A stretch of 64,000 nucleotides of DNA from Streptomyces sp. Ru72 (GCF_002920635.1 NZ_PQSR01000006.1:62001-126000); one strand, 5' to 3'. Numbered from the stretch's first letter, positions 21,026-32,872 are shown. Numbers and translations are program-made. The notes: generated from the letters alone by a model not told the origin.

Positions 21026-21967
21026 ATGACCGACGACGTTTGGCTTCCGTTCCGCACCGACGAGATAGAGGGCCTCCCCGAGGGCCTGACCTACCACTAC
21101 TGGGACGGCGGGCAGGACTTCCCCGCCGACCCCGCGGACTGCGTGTTCTACGCCGTGCCGTACATGAAGCGCCAGGACGTCAAGGCCCGGCCCCTGAAGC
21201 AGATGCGGAACCTGAAGGTCGTCCAGACGCTGACGGCAGGCGTCGACGACATCACCGCCCACCTGTCGTCCATCGTGCCGGGCGTGCGGCTGTGCAACGC
21301 GCGCGGAGTGCACGAGGCGAGCACGGCCGAACTCGCGCTCGCCCTGATCCTCGCCTCGCTGCGCGGCATCCCCGGCTTCGTACGGGCTCAAGCGGAGGAG
21401 CGCTGGCAGAGCGGGTTCCATCCGGCGCTCGCCGACAAGTCCGTCCTCATCGTCGGCTACGGCGCGATCGGTGCCGCCATCGAGGACCGGCTCGCGCCCT
21501 TTGAAGTCGCGCGGGTGGCGCGCGTCGCGCGCCGCGAGCGCAACACAGCGCGCGGCCTTGTGCATCCTCTCTCCCGATTGTCGGAACTTCTTCCCGACGC
21601 CGATGTCGTCGTCCTGGTCACCCCGCTCACCGAGGAGACGAAAGGCCTGGTCGACGCGGAGTTCCTGGCCCGCATGAAGGACGGGGCGCTGCTCGTCAAC
21701 GTGGCGCGTGGCCCGATCGTCGACACCAAGGCCCTGCTGGCCGAGCTGGAGTCCCGCCGCATCACCGCCGCCCTGGACGTCACCGACCCCGAACCGCTGC
21801 CCGCAGGGCACCCCCTGTGGCATGCGCCGGGGGTGCTCATCAGCCCTCATGTCGGCGGCCCCACCTCGGCGTTCTGGCCCCGGGCCAAGCGTCTCCTCGG
21901 CTCTCAGCTGAACCGTTTCGCGCAGGGAGAACCGCTCGAGCACGTCGTGCTGACGACCGGCGGCTGA
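21026..21967 (+). CDS. D-isomer 2-hydroxyacid dehydrogenase family protein
   Basis: A 313-residue NAD(P)-dependent dehydrogenase. The Rossmann motif is VLIVGYGAIGAAI, and NVARGPIVDTKALL, TDPEPLPAGHPLW and the catalytic-histidine segment ISPHVGGPTS follow in the usual order. Substrate (hydroxypyruvate, glyoxylate or other 2-ketoacid) cannot be assigned. A TAGCCT hexamer at 21013-21018 ends seven bases before ATG 21026 and there is no ribosome-binding site, so it is probably a leaderless transcript. Confidence 0.88.
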   Translation: MTDDVWLPFRTDEIEGLPEGLTYHYWDGGQDFPADPADCVFYAVPYMKRQDVKARPLKQMRNLKVVQTLTAGVDDITAHLSSIVPGVRLCNARGVHEASTAELALALILASLRGIPGFVRAQAEERWQSGFHPALADKSVLIVGYGAIGAAIEDRLAPFEVARVARVARRERNTARGLVHPLSRLSELLPDADVVVLVTPLTEETKGLVDAEFLARMKDGALLVNVARGPIVDTKALLAELESRRITAALDVTDPEPLPAGHPLWHAPGVLISPHVGGPTSAFWPRAKRLLGSQLNRFAQGEPLEHVVLTTGG

Positions 21968-22064
21968 ACCGGCGAGGCAGGCGCGGGCGACGGGGCCGGG
22001 CAGGCCCCGCGCACGGCCGGCGCGGCGCACGATTCGAGCCATCCCCGTCACCCGCGCACACGCC

Positions 22065-22087
22065 CGCCGGTGGTCGCACCACCGGCG
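22065..22087 (+). terminator. hairpin terminator after the 2-hydroxyacid dehydrogenase gene
   Basis: A perfect 10-bp stem (CGCCGGTGGT / ACCACCGGCG) with a CGC loop, about 100 bp after the stop. The rest of 21968-22196 shows no gene. Confidence 0.6.
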
Positions 22088-22196
22088 CACACACCGCTTC
22101 CGGCGCACCTCCCGTCCGCTTCCGGTACGCTCCGCAGTCCCCCGAACGCGTTACGTACCCGCATTCCCCCTGGTCGTCACGGAGAGTAGAGGGACT

Positions 22197-25100
22197 ATGT
22201 CCCTGAGTGACGAGACTGGTGTATCGTCCCCGACAGGGCTGCGCCGCGCACCGTTCGGCGCCGGGGACGGAACTTTCAGACATACGAGGGGGGCGACGGG
22301 CGATGCACGGCCTATGGACGAACGACCCGACGCGGCGCGGCCGCGGGCGACGACCCTGGCGGACCGCGACGCGCAGACGCGGTCACAGCGCTCACGGCAG
22401 CCGGCGTCACCACGCCGGCCACTGTCACCACCCCGGGGACGCCGGCCGCAAGAGGCACGCCCGCCCGGCACGACGGGCCCGGCGGGACCCGGCGCCACGG
22501 ACCGGGAGGGACCGGTGAGGTCCCGGGGAGGGCTGCCGGCCCGCCGTCCGGCACCGGGCGGCCGGGCGAACCCGGCTCCGCAACTCGTCCTGGCCCTGGT
22601 GTGCGCGGGATACGCCGTCGGTTCCGCCGTCGACTGGGGCTCCCGGACCCTCGCGCTGATCATGGGCGACTTCGGGTTGAGCGCGGCGGCCGGCACCGCG
22701 TCGGTCTCCTGCCTGCTGTACGCCCGCAGCCGCCGCAGCCGCTTTCGACCGGCCTGGCTGCTCTTCGCCCTCTCCTCCGCCATGGCCGCGCTGGGCAACG
22801 GGGTCTGGGGCTGGTACGAGGTCGTTCTCGACCGCCCCGTCCCCTCGCCCAGCTGTGCCGACCTGTTCTTCCTCTGCTTCGCTCCACCCGCGATCGTAGG
22901 ACTGCTCGTGCTCGCCAAAAGGCCCGTCACCAAGGCGGGTTGGGTATGCCTGGCGCTCGACGCGTGGCTGATCGGCGGCTCGTTGCTGACGCTGTCGTGG
23001 AGCCTCGCGCTCGCGCAGGCGGCCAAGTTCGACGGACCGAGCGTGGCGCACACCGCGCTGTCGCTCGCGTACCCGCTGCTGGACATCGCCCTGATCAGCA
23101 TGGTGGTCGCCCTGCACCTCAGGCGCTCGGCGGTGAACCGCTCCGCGGTCAACACCGCCATCGGCGCACTCGCCCTGACCGTGCTGTGCGACGCCCTGTT
23201 CACCTCGCCGCTGCTGCACAGCAGCTACCACTCGGGCCAGTTGCTGGACGCGGGCTGGTTCTCCGGCTCGCTGCTCCTCGCCTACGCCCCCTGGGTCGGC
23301 GCCCGGCCCGGCCGAACGGACGACAAGCACGCGCGCGTGGTGCACGAACACGTCCCGGAGCAGCGGCACAGCGAACCCCGGGCCACCGGCCACGAGGAAG
23401 GGCGCCGGGGCCACGACCCGGCCCCCGGGCTCCCGCAGAGCCCGGCCCACGACCGGTACCCGGCCTCACCTCCGCCGGACGCCGACCACGACCGGAACCG
23501 GGCCACGCGCCCGATCGCCGGATCGCTGGCCGCCCTCACGCCCTACCTGGCCGCCGCGGTCTGCACGCTGGGGATCCTCTACAACGTCCTCAACGGCCAC
23601 AGCGTCGACCGCGTGGTGCTCATCACCGCGGGCGCGGTCGTCCTCGCGCTCGTCGTGCGCCAGGGCATCATGCTGCTCGAGAACATCACGCTCACCCAGG
23701 AACTGGCGCAGAAGGAGAACCACTTCCGCTCCCTGGTGCAGGGCTCCAGCGACGTCATCATGATCGCCGCGCCCGACGGCATCCTGGAGTACGTCTCCCC
23801 GGCCGCCGCCGGCGTCTACGGCCGGCCCGCCGAGGAACTCGTCGGGACGGAACTCGCCGCGCTCATCCACCCCGACGACCTGGGGTGCGTGGTGCACGAG
23901 GTGCGGCGTTTCCTCGCCGCCAGCCACACCCAGGAACCGACCACTCGCATCGAGTGCCGCTTCCGCTCCGGCGACGGCGGCTGGCTCAACGTGGAGTCCA
24001 CCGTCAACCGCCACCAGGGCGGCCTCATCTTCAACAGCCGGGACGTGACCGAGCGGGTGCGCCTGCAGGCACAGCTGCAGCACAGCGCCGAGCACGACCC
24101 GCTCACCGACCTGCCCAACCGCGCCCTGTTCACCAAGCGGGTCCAGCAGGCCCTCTCCGGCCGCCGCTCCTCCGACCGCGGCACCGCCGTCCTGTTCATC
24201 GACCTCGACGGCTTCAAGGCCGTCAACGACACCATCGGGCACCAGGCGGGCGACGAGCTCCTGGTCCAGGCCGCCCGCAGGCTCCAGGAGTCGGTGCGGC
24301 AGGGCGACACCGCCGCGCGCCTCGGCGGCGACGAGTTCGCGGCCCTCATCGTCGGCGACGGCACCCGTGACCGCACAGCGCGCGAGAGGCACATCCTCGA
24401 ACTCGCCGACCGGCTCAGGGTCACCCTCTCCCAGCCGTACGACATCGACGGCAACGATGTCCGGGTGGCCGCCTCCATCGGCGTGGCCTTCGCCGAGCCG
24501 GGCCTCGGCGCCGGGGAGCTCCTGCGCAACGCCGACCTCGCCATGTACCGCGCCAAGGCCGCCGGCAAGGGCCGCGTGGAGCTGTACAGGCCCCAGATGC
24601 AGCAGGACGTCGTCCGCAAGGCCGAGCTGGCCACCCGGCTGCGGGCCGCGCTCGACGACGGCGAGTTCACCCTGCTGCACCAACCCGTGGTGTCGCTGGA
24701 GGACGGCCGGATCGCGTCCGTCAGCGCCCGGGCACGCTGGCGGTCCTCCCAGGGCGTGCTCTTCACACCCGACGAGTTCCTGCGCGTCCCGGAGGACAGC
24801 GACAAGGCCGCCGAGCTGGGCCGCTGGATCCTCGAGGAGGCCGTACGGCAGGCCGCCGAGCGCGCCGCCGACGGGCTCGCCGTACCCGTCGCCGTCCGGG
24901 TGAGCGCCCGCCGGCTGCTCGACCGCTCCCTGCCGCTCGGTTCCATCGAGGCCCTGCTCACCCGGCACGGTCTGGCGTCCGGCGCTCTGATGATCGAGCT
25001 CTCCGGCATCGATCCCCGCATCTCGCTGGAGGAGCTGGAGCGCAGACTCGGCAACCTCCGGCGGATCGGCGTCCGTATCGCCCTGGACGGCCTCGGCAGC

Positions 25101-25571
25101 GGCTATGCGGCCATCGTGGCGCTGCGCCGGCTCCCCCTCGACGTCCTCAAGCTGGACCGGAACCTCGTCGAGGGGGTCGTCGAGTCCGCCCGGCTGCACA
25201 AGATCACGGGTGGGCTGCTGCGCATCGCCGGCGACCTGGGCCTCACCTCCGTAGCCGACGGGGTGGACCTGCCCGAACAGGTCGTCGCTCTGCGCGCCAT
25301 GGGCTGCACGCACGGTCAGGGCATGGCATTCTCGGGCGCACTGGACGAGTACCGGCTTCGCCGGGCGCTCACCGCCGGCCACTACCCGGTGCCGCTCGGC
25401 CCGGCGGAACCGGCCTTCGCGGGCGGAGTGAGAGAGCCGAAGGAGCGCGTCGGTGTGGACGGCGCATGGGGGTCCCCCCGCTCGAGCGAAGCCGAGAGCG
25501 GGGGAGGGCGGAGGCCCGAAGGGCTGAGCACGGTCGTGGCCCCGACACCCACGGGTGCGCCCCGTGGGTGA
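22197..25571 (+). CDS. cdgF: membrane PAS-GGDEF-(degenerate EAL) protein, CdgF-like
   Basis: A 1124-residue protein. The first 120 residues are Arg/Pro-rich and disordered. About nine hydrophobic helices follow (residues 125-375 and 442-490), then a PAS domain (about 505-620), GGDEF and an EAL-like domain. The cyclase signature GGDEF (710-714) is intact, so diguanylate cyclase activity is plausible. The EAL domain has lost most catalytic motifs: SAR replaces EAL (843-845), VRVSA replaces [11 protein letters not shown] replaces DDFGTGY, and DGVD replaces EGVE. It is thus unlikely to hydrolyse c-di-GMP. Position just before ilvB matches S. coelicolor SCO5511 (CdgF, from memory). The C-terminal tail is encoded by an interspersed hairpin repeat. 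Confidence 0.85.
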   Translation: MSLSDETGVSSPTGLRRAPFGAGDGTFRHTRGATGDARPMDERPDAARPRATTLADRDAQTRSQRSRQPASPRRPLSPPRGRRPQEARPPGTTGPAGPGATDREGPVRSRGGLPARRPAPGGRANPAPQLVLALVCAGYAVGSAVDWGSRTLALIMGDFGLSAAAGTASVSCLLYARSRRSRFRPAWLLFALSSAMAALGNGVWGWYEVVLDRPVPSPSCADLFFLCFAPPAIVGLLVLAKRPVTKAGWVCLALDAWLIGGSLLTLSWSLALAQAAKFDGPSVAHTALSLAYPLLDIALISMVVALHLRRSAVNRSAVNTAIGALALTVLCDALFTSPLLHSSYHSGQLLDAGWFSGSLLLAYAPWVGARPGRTDDKHARVVHEHVPEQRHSEPRATGHEEGRRGHDPAPGLPQSPAHDRYPASPPPDADHDRNRATRPIAGSLAALTPYLAAAVCTLGILYNVLNGHSVDRVVLITAGAVVLALVVRQGIMLLENITLTQELAQKENHFRSLVQGSSDVIMIAAPDGILEYVSPAAAGVYGRPAEELVGTELAALIHPDDLGCVVHEVRRFLAASHTQEPTTRIECRFRSGDGGWLNVESTVNRHQGGLIFNSRDVTERVRLQAQLQHSAEHDPLTDLPNRALFTKRVQQALSGRRSSDRGTAVLFIDLDGFKAVNDTIGHQAGDELLVQAARRLQESVRQGDTAARLGGDEFAALIVGDGTRDRTARERHILELADRLRVTLSQPYDIDGNDVRVAASIGVAFAEPGLGAGELLRNADLAMYRAKAAGKGRVELYRPQMQQDVVRKAELATRLRAALDDGEFTLLHQPVVSLEDGRIASVSARARWRSSQGVLFTPDEFLRVPEDSDKAAELGRWILEEAVRQAAERAADGLAVPVAVRVSARRLLDRSLPLGSIEALLTRHGLASGALMIELSGIDPRISLEELERRLGNLRRIGVRIALDGLGSGYAAIVALRRLPLDVLKLDRNLVEGVVESARLHKITGGLLRIAGDLGLTSVADGVDLPEQVVALRAMGCTHGQGMAFSGALDEYRLRRALTAGHYPVPLGPAEPAFAGGVREPKERVGVDGAWGSPRSSEAESGGGRRPEGLSTVVAPTPTGAPRG
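25468..25507. repeat. interspersed Streptomyces hairpin repeat inside the cdgF 3' end
   Basis: The stretch TGGGGGTCCCCCCGCTC, GAGCGAAGCCGA, GAGCGGGGGAG forms a hairpin (25477-25484 pairs with 25497-25504). I recall near-identical copies scattered through Streptomyces genomes, normally between genes. Here it is in frame and encodes part of the CdgF tail ([13 protein letters not shown]). A related element is at 42220-42255. Confidence 0.65.
25547..25569 (+). terminator. hairpin overlapping the cdgF stop
   Basis: A perfect 9-bp stem (ACCCACGGG / CCCGTGGGT) with a five-base loop covers the last codons and the first base of the TGA stop. Confidence 0.55.
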
Positions 25572-25650
25572 ACGGGCCATGGGGAGGGTCGCGGGGGCGT
25601 GCACCAGTGGCGTGCCTGCCGTTTCCGGAGGCGGGACGGGCCTACGCTCA

Positions 25651-25656
25651 CATAAT
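25651..25656 (+). promoter_or_regulatory. -10 box of the ilvB operon promoter
   Basis: CATAAT is a near-consensus -10 hexamer 58 bp before the leader-peptide ATG. No matching -35 is apparent 17-18 bp upstream. Transcription would begin near 25663 and include the leader peptide and attenuator. Confidence 0.5.
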
Positions 25657-25713
25657 GAGACTCCCGTCCCACCCACTTGACAGTGATGCCGTGCCGGGGG
25701 GAGGGTCTGTGCC

Positions 25714-25755
25714 ATGCGCACCCGAATTCTCGTACTTGGACAGCGCGTCGGCTGA
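25714..25755 (+). CDS. ilvB leader peptide (13 aa)
   Basis: Reads [13 protein letters not shown] followed by TGA. The peptide contains Ile-Leu-Val-Leu in a row plus a second Val, all three branched-chain amino acids. GGGGGAGGG at 25696-25704 serves as ribosome-binding site. A nearly identical leader upstream of ilvBNC is known in Streptomyces. Ribosome stalling on scarce Ile-, Leu- or Val-tRNA would control the terminator downstream. Confidence 0.9.
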   Translation: MRTRILVLGQRVG

Positions 25756-25843
25756 GCTGGGACCCACCGGGCACGAACCGGAAAACCCAGCGACCACACC
25801 CGGCGCGCTCCCCTCGCTTGCCTCATGGCACGAGGGGTTTTTT
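25756..25843 (+). promoter_or_regulatory. ilvB attenuator (pause hairpin and rho-independent terminator)
   Basis: Directly after the leader stop, GCTGGG (25756-25761) can pair with CCCAGC (25786-25791). A terminator follows: CCCCTCG (25810-25816) pairs with CGAGGGG (25831-25837), with an inner TGCC/GGCA extension, then six T at 25838-25843. ilvB starts 69 bp later. The arrangement is a classical leader-peptide attenuator for ilvBNC. The exact antiterminator pairing was not worked out. Confidence 0.88.
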
Positions 25844-25912
25844 GTTGCACAGGCACCAGCCGAACAACGCCCGAACCTCGCCAAAACCCTCAGCATCGAG
25901 AAGAGAATGCCG

Positions 25913-27760
25913 ATGACCGAGCAGGCCACCGGGGCCCCTCACCCGCAGCCGCGGCCCCGATCCGGAGGACAGCAGTCCGCGCCCGAGCACGTCACGGGTG
26001 CGCAGTCCCTCATCCGCTCTCTCGAGGAGGTCGGCGCCGACACGGTATTCGGCATTCCGGGTGGTGCCATCCTTCCGGCGTACGACCCGCTGATGGACTC
26101 CACGCGGGTGCGTCACGTGCTGGTGCGGCACGAGCAGGGCGCGGGCCACGCGGCCACCGGCTACGCCCAGGCCACCGGCAAGGTCGGCGTCTGCATGGCG
26201 ACCTCGGGACCCGGGGCCACCAACCTGGTGACCCCGATCGCGGACGCCCACATGGACTCGGTGCCGCTGGTCGCGATCACCGGCCAGGTCGCCTCCAAGG
26301 CGATCGGCACCGACGCCTTCCAGGAGGCGGACATCGTCGGCATCACGATGCCGATCACCAAGCACAACTTCCTGGTCACCAAGGCGGAGGACATCCCGCG
26401 GGTGATCGCGCAGGCGTTCCACATCGCCTCGACCGGCCGCCCCGGCCCGGTCCTGGTCGACATCGCCAAGGACGCCCTCCAGGCGCGGACCACCTTCTCC
26501 TGGCCGCCGGTGATGGACCTGCCCGGCTACCGCCCGGTGACCAAGCCGCACGCCAAGCAGATCCGCGAGGCCGCCAAGCTGATCACCTCCGCCAGGCGGC
26601 CCGTCCTGTACGTCGGCGGCGGCGTCCTCAAGGCGCAGGCCACCGCCGAACTGAAGGTCCTCGCGGAGCTGACCGGGGCCCCCGTCACCACCACTTTGAT
26701 GGCGCTCGGCGCGTTCCCCGACAGCCACCCGCAGCACCTGGGCATGCCCGGCATGCACGGTTCCGTGGCCGCCGTCACCGCCCTGCAGAAGGCCGATCTG
26801 ATCGTCGCCCTCGGCGCCCGCTTCGACGACCGCGTCACCGGCAAGCTGGACAGCTTCGCCCCGTACGCGAAGATCGTCCACGCGGACATCGACCCCGCCG
26901 AGATCGGCAAGAACCGCGCCGCCGACGTGCCGATCGTCGGGGACGCACGTGAGGTCATCGCCGACCTGATCCAGGCCGTGCAGAGGGAGCACAGCGAGGG
27001 CCACCAGGGTGACTACACCGCCTGGTGGAACGACCTGAACCGCTGGCGCGAGACCTACCCGCTCGGCTACGACCTGCCCGAGAACGGCACGCTCTCCCCG
27101 CAGCAGGTCATCGAGCGCATCGGGCAGCTCGCGCCGCAGGGCACGATCTTCGCCGCGGGCGTCGGCCAGCACCAGATGTGGGCCGCGCACTTCATCCAGT
27201 ACGAGAAGCCCGCGACCTGGCTGAACTCCGGCGGCGCCGGAACCATGGGCTACGCCGTCCCGGCCGCGATGGGCGCGAAGGCCGGCGCCCCGGACCGTAC
27301 GGTCTGGGCGATCGACGGCGACGGCTGCTTCCAGATGACCAATCAGGAGCTGACCACCTGCGCCCTGAACAACATCCCGATCAAGGTCGCCATCATCAAC
27401 AACGGCGCCCTCGGGATGGTCCGCCAGTGGCAGACCCTCTTCTACAACCAGCGGTACTCCAACACGGTGCTGCACTCCGGCCCCGAGGACGTCGACCCGG
27501 CGGCCAGGGGAACCCGCGTCCCCGACTTCGTGAAGCTGTCGGAGGCCATGGGCTGCTACGCCATCCGCTGCGAGTCCCCGGACGACCTGGACAAGGTCAT
27601 CGAAGAGGCGAACTCCATCAACGACCGCCCCGTCGTCGTCGACTTCATCGTCCACGAGGACGCGATGGTGTGGCCGATGGTCGCCGCCGGCACCTCCAAC
27701 GACGAGATCATGGCCGCCCGGGACGTCCGCCCCGACTTCGGCGACAACGAGGACGACTGA
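25913..27760 (+). CDS. ilvB: acetolactate synthase large subunit
   Basis: A 615-residue thiamine-diphosphate enzyme making acetolactate (valine/leucine path) or acetohydroxybutyrate (isoleucine path). The N-terminal domain carries the activating Glu in [18 protein letters not shown]. The ThDP-binding motif [15 protein letters not shown]...NN lies in the C-terminal domain. The N-terminal 20 residues ([15 protein letters not shown]...) match the actinobacterial IlvB start. ATG 25913 is spaced properly from GAGAAGAG; ATG 25907 is too close. It is regulated by the upstream attenuator and followed 21 bp later by ilvN. Confidence 0.97.
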   Translation: MTEQATGAPHPQPRPRSGGQQSAPEHVTGAQSLIRSLEEVGADTVFGIPGGAILPAYDPLMDSTRVRHVLVRHEQGAGHAATGYAQATGKVGVCMATSGPGATNLVTPIADAHMDSVPLVAITGQVASKAIGTDAFQEADIVGITMPITKHNFLVTKAEDIPRVIAQAFHIASTGRPGPVLVDIAKDALQARTTFSWPPVMDLPGYRPVTKPHAKQIREAAKLITSARRPVLYVGGGVLKAQATAELKVLAELTGAPVTTTLMALGAFPDSHPQHLGMPGMHGSVAAVTALQKADLIVALGARFDDRVTGKLDSFAPYAKIVHADIDPAEIGKNRAADVPIVGDAREVIADLIQAVQREHSEGHQGDYTAWWNDLNRWRETYPLGYDLPENGTLSPQQVIERIGQLAPQGTIFAAGVGQHQMWAAHFIQYEKPATWLNSGGAGTMGYAVPAAMGAKAGAPDRTVWAIDGDGCFQMTNQELTTCALNNIPIKVAIINNGALGMVRQWQTLFYNQRYSNTVLHSGPEDVDPAARGTRVPDFVKLSEAMGCYAIRCESPDDLDKVIEEANSINDRPVVVDFIVHEDAMVWPMVAAGTSNDEIMAARDVRPDFGDNEDD

Positions 27761-27781
27761 GAGAGAGCTGAGTCGAGAACC

Positions 27782-29426
<1,645 letters not shown>

Positions 29427-29432
29427 CCTCTG

Positions 29433-29468
29433 ATGCGGCGGTGCCCTTTGCCGGGGGCGCCGCCGCAT
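29433..29468 (+). terminator. ilvBNC operon terminator
   Basis: A 14-bp stem (29433-29446 with 29455-29468, one mismatch) and a TATTCTTGTTG T-rich tail follow the ilvC stop by 7 bp. Confidence 0.85.
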
Positions 29469-29546
29469 TATTCTTGTTGTCCACACCGGCCAGCCACGTC
29501 CGGGTGATCCTTCCGCGCAGGCGCAATACGCCCCTCGCCGCGCCAC

Positions 29547-29552
29547 TAGACT
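29547..29552 (+). promoter_or_regulatory. possible -10 box for serA
   Basis: TAGACT matches the TANNNT -10 consensus about 115 bp before the serA start. No convincing -35 was seen. It is the only good hexamer in the 29470-29667 gap. Confidence 0.3.
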
Positions 29553-29667
29553 GCTGCACAACAATCGCGTCAGGCCCACAGCGTCGTGCGTCTTCCACGC
29601 GGCAAGCACCCCTCCACCGCCAGCGGCCGTCGGGACGGCCGTCCGCATTGGACATGTGAGGACTCAC

Positions 29668-31257
29668 GTGAGCTCGAAACCCGTCGTACTCATCGCTGAA
29701 GAGCTGTCGCCCGCGACCGTCGACGCCCTCGGCCCCGACTTCGAGATCCGCCACTGCAACGGCGCCGACCGGGCGGAGCTGCTGCCCGCGATCGCCGACG
29801 TCGACGCCATCCTGATCCGCTCCGCGACGAAGGTCGACGCCGAGGCCATCGCCGCGGCGAAGAAGCTGAAGGTCGTCGCGCGGGCCGGCGTCGGCCTGGA
29901 CAACGTGGACGTCTCCGCCGCCACCAAGGCCGGCGTGATGGTCGTCAACGCCCCCACCTCGAACATCGTGACCGCGGCCGAACTGGCCTGCGGTCTGATC
30001 ATTTCCACCGCCCGCAACATCCCGCAGGCCAACGCGGCGCTGAAGAACGGCGAGTGGAAGCGCAGCAAGTACACCGGCGTCGAGCTCGCCGAGAAGACCC
30101 TCGGCGTCGTCGGCCTCGGCCGCATCGGCGCGCTGGTCGCCCAGCGCATGTCCGCGTTCGGCATGAAGGTCGTCGCCTACGACCCCTACGTCCAGCCTGC
30201 CCGGGCCGCGCAGATGGGCGTGAAGGTGCTGTCCCTGGACGAGCTGCTCGAGGTCGCCGACTTCATCACCGTCCACCTGCCGAAGACCCCCGAGACGCTC
30301 GGCCTGATCGGCTCCGAGGCGCTGCACAAGGTCAAGCCGAGTGTGCGCGTCATCAACGCCGCGCGCGGCGGGATCGTCGACGAGGAGGCGCTGTACTCGG
30401 CGCTCAAGGAGGGCCGCGTCGCCGGTGCCGGCCTCGACGTGTACGCGAAGGAGCCGTGCACGGACTCCCCGCTGTTCGAGCTCGACCAGGTCGTCTGCAC
30501 CCCGCACCTCGGCGCCTCCACCGACGAGGCGCAGGAGAAGGCGGGCATCGCGGTCGCCAGGTCGGTGCGCCTGGCGCTCGCCGGCGAGCTGGTGCCGGAC
30601 GCGGTGAACGTCCAGGGCGGTGTCATCGCCGAGGACGTCAAGCCGGGTCTGCCGCTCGCCGAGAAGCTCGGCCGCATCTTCACCGCGCTCGCGGGCGAGG
30701 TCGCGGTCCGGCTCGACGTCGAGGTGTACGGCGAGATCACCCAGCACGACGTCAAGGTGCTCGAACTGTCCGCGCTCAAGGGCGTGTTCGAGGACGTCGT
30801 GGACGAGACGGTGTCGTACGTGAACGCCCCGCTGTTCGCTCAGGAGCGCGGTGTCGAGGTGCGCCTGACCACCAGCTCGGAGGCCACTGACCACCGCAAC
30901 GTGGTCACCGTCCGCGGCACGCTCGCCGACGGCGAGGAGGTCTCGGTGTCCGGCACGCTGGCCGGCCCGAAGCACCACCAGAAGATCGTGGCGGTGGGCG
31001 ACTACGACGTGGACCTGTCGCTCGCCGACCACATGATCGTGCTCCGCTACACCGACCGTCCCGGTGTGGTCGGCACCGTCGGCCGCATCCTCGGCGAGGC
31101 CGGCATCAACATCGCGGGCATGCAGGTGGCCCGTGACATCGCCGGCGGCGAGGCCCTCGCGGTCCTCACGGTCGACGACACGGTGCCGCAGAACGTGCTG
31201 ACGGAGGTCGCGGAGGAGATCGGCGCGACGTCCGCCCGCTCGGTGAACCTGGTCTGA
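29668..31257 (+). CDS. serA: D-3-phosphoglycerate dehydrogenase
   Basis: A 529-residue type I (mycobacterial-type) SerA, the first step of serine synthesis. It has an N-terminal substrate domain, the NAD-binding VVGLGRIGALVAQRM, the catalytic region AARGGIVDEEALYSAL and TPHLGASTDEAQEKAG, an allosteric substrate-binding (ASB) domain, and a C-terminal ACT domain (VLRYTDRPGVVGTVGRILGEAGIN). GTG 29668 (VSSKPVVLIAEEL) has a GAGG site and the expected family N-terminus; GTG 29656 is an alternative. The ACT domain implies serine feedback. Confidence 0.96.
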   Translation: MSSKPVVLIAEELSPATVDALGPDFEIRHCNGADRAELLPAIADVDAILIRSATKVDAEAIAAAKKLKVVARAGVGLDNVDVSAATKAGVMVVNAPTSNIVTAAELACGLIISTARNIPQANAALKNGEWKRSKYTGVELAEKTLGVVGLGRIGALVAQRMSAFGMKVVAYDPYVQPARAAQMGVKVLSLDELLEVADFITVHLPKTPETLGLIGSEALHKVKPSVRVINAARGGIVDEEALYSALKEGRVAGAGLDVYAKEPCTDSPLFELDQVVCTPHLGASTDEAQEKAGIAVARSVRLALAGELVPDAVNVQGGVIAEDVKPGLPLAEKLGRIFTALAGEVAVRLDVEVYGEITQHDVKVLELSALKGVFEDVVDETVSYVNAPLFAQERGVEVRLTTSSEATDHRNVVTVRGTLADGEEVSVSGTLAGPKHHQKIVAVGDYDVDLSLADHMIVLRYTDRPGVVGTVGRILGEAGINIAGMQVARDIAGGEALAVLTVDDTVPQNVLTEVAEEIGATSARSVNLV

Positions 31258-31273
31258 CAGCCGTACGCACGAA

Positions 31274-31313
31274 AGCCGGGGCCCGGCCACCTCAGGGTGG
31301 CCGGGCCCCGGCT
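31274..31313 (+). terminator. serA terminator
   Basis: A perfect 18-bp inverted repeat with a TCAG loop, 16 bp after the serA stop. It can also serve the convergent MFS gene. Confidence 0.88.
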
Positions 31314-31327
31314 CGTTTCCCGATCCG

Positions 31328-32872
31328 TCACTCCCCGGTGTCACGCACGTGGATCCGGCGCAGGCTCGTCGTCGCCAGTGCCGCCGCCCCCGCCAGGACC
31401 ACCGCCCCGGCGATCGCGGCCCCGTGCATCCCGCTGGTGAACGCCTCCCGCGCCGCGGCCAGCAGTTCCGCTCCCGCCCGGCCCGGCATCCCGTGGGCCA
31501 CCGCGAGCGCGCCGCCCAGCGTTTCGCGGGCCGGGGACGGGGCGGAGGCCGGGATCTCGTGGCGGTAGACCGCCGTACCGATCGAGCCCAGGACCGCCAT
31601 CCCCAGTGCGCCGCCGAACTCCGCGCCGGTCTCCAGGAGGGAGGACGCGGAGCCCGCCCGCTCGACCGGGGCCGCGCTCATCGCGAGATCCGTCATCTGG
31701 GAGATGGCGATGACGATCCCGGAGGCGAGGACGCCGCAGGCCGCGAGCACCAGCCAGAGGGAGTCGGTGCCGGCGAGGACGAGCATTCCGTAGCCGGCCG
31801 CGGCGATGGTGAACCCGGTCGTGACGACGTAGGCGCGGTTGACGCCCTTCTGCACCAGCCGGGTGGCGATCGGCGCCGCCATGCCGATCGGCACGGAGGG
31901 GAGCAGCGCCCACAGCGCCGCCTCCATCGCGCTCTTGCCGAGCACCGACTGCAGGTACTGCGTGGTGAAGAAGGCCGAGCCCATCATCCCGAAGGACGAG
32001 ATCAGGTTGAGGACCACCGCGGGAGCGAAGCCCCGGCCCCGGAACAGGGCGGGGGAGATCATCGGTGAGGCCGCGGTGCGCTGACGGTGCACGAACAGTG
32101 CCGCGAACAGCAGGCCCACCGTCACCGCCAGCACGTACTGGACGTGCCATCCCTCGGCCGGTATCTCCTTCAGGCCGTAGATCACCGGCAGGACCGCCGC
32201 CATCGACAGCGGCACGCTGAGCAGGTCGAAGCGGCCGGGCTCCGGGTTCTTCGACTCGGGGAGCAGGAACGGACCGAGGATGAGCAGCAGGACCATCGCG
32301 GGAAGGTTCACCAGGAAGACCGAGCCCCACCAGAAGTACTCGACGAGGACGCCGCTCATCACGGAGCCGAGCGCGACGCCGGCCGTCATGACGCCGGACC
32401 ACAGGCCGATCGCCTTCGCGCGCTGACCGGGGTCGGTGAACATCGTGCGGATCAGGGCCATCGTCGCCGGCATGAGGGTGGCGCCGCCGATGCCGAGCAC
32501 GGCACGGGCCGCGATCAGGGTCTCGGCGCTGTCGGCGTAGGCCGCCAGCAGTGAGGCGCCCCCGAAGGCGGTGGCCCCGAGGAGCAGCAGCCTGCGGCGG
32601 CCGATGCGGTCGCCGAGCGAGCCCATCGTCATCAGCAGCCCGGCGAGCACGAAGGCGTAGATGTCGAAGATCCACAGCTGCTGGGCGGCGCTCGGCTCCA
32701 GGTCCGCGCTGATCGCGGGGATCGCGAAGTAGAGGACCGAGACGTCCATCGAGACCAGCAGCAGCGGAAGCATCAGGACGCCCAGGGCGGTCCATTCACG
32801 GCGGCCGGCACGCGGTCCGGCGGGCGGTCCGGCGGGCGGTGCGGTCGTGGTCGTGCTCGTCGGGTTCGTCAT
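31328..32872 (-). CDS. MFS drug/H+ antiporter, DHA2 (14-TMS) family
   Basis: A 514-residue membrane exporter of the EmrB/QacA type. Fourteen hydrophobic segments are apparent. The motif A region GSLGDRIGRRRLLLLG and motif C-like MTAGVALGSVMSGVLVEYFWW mark it as an antiporter. The N-terminal 25 residues are Thr/Pro/Ala-rich and cytoplasmic. It is divergent from a TetR gene; the 97-bp gap between the starts contains paired direct repeats. This gene is the probable target of that repressor, a standard drug-efflux arrangement. Substrate unknown. Confidence 0.9.
   Translation of the reverse strand: MTNPTSTTTTAPPAGPPAGPRAGRREWTALGVLMLPLLLVSMDVSVLYFAIPAISADLEPSAAQQLWIFDIYAFVLAGLLMTMGSLGDRIGRRRLLLLGATAFGGASLLAAYADSAETLIAARAVLGIGGATLMPATMALIRTMFTDPGQRAKAIGLWSGVMTAGVALGSVMSGVLVEYFWWGSVFLVNLPAMVLLLILGPFLLPESKNPEPGRFDLLSVPLSMAAVLPVIYGLKEIPAEGWHVQYVLAVTVGLLFAALFVHRQRTAASPMISPALFRGRGFAPAVVLNLISSFGMMGSAFFTTQYLQSVLGKSAMEAALWALLPSVPIGMAAPIATRLVQKGVNRAYVVTTGFTIAAAGYGMLVLAGTDSLWLVLAACGVLASGIVIAISQMTDLAMSAAPVERAGSASSLLETGAEFGGALGMAVLGSIGTAVYRHEIPASAPSPARETLGGALAVAHGMPGRAGAELLAAAREAFTSGMHGAAIAGAVVLAGAAALATTSLRRIHVRDTGE

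Noticed and set aside
25677..25682. TTGACA as a -35 box before ilvB
   Set aside because: No -10 follows at 16-19 bp, and it lies downstream of the better CATAAT -10. It is probably transcribed leader.
25466..25912. A long N-terminal extension of IlvB reaching into cdgF
   Set aside because: It would cross the leader peptide, the attenuator and the cdgF stop region. The MTEQATGA start fits the family and has a ribosome-binding site.
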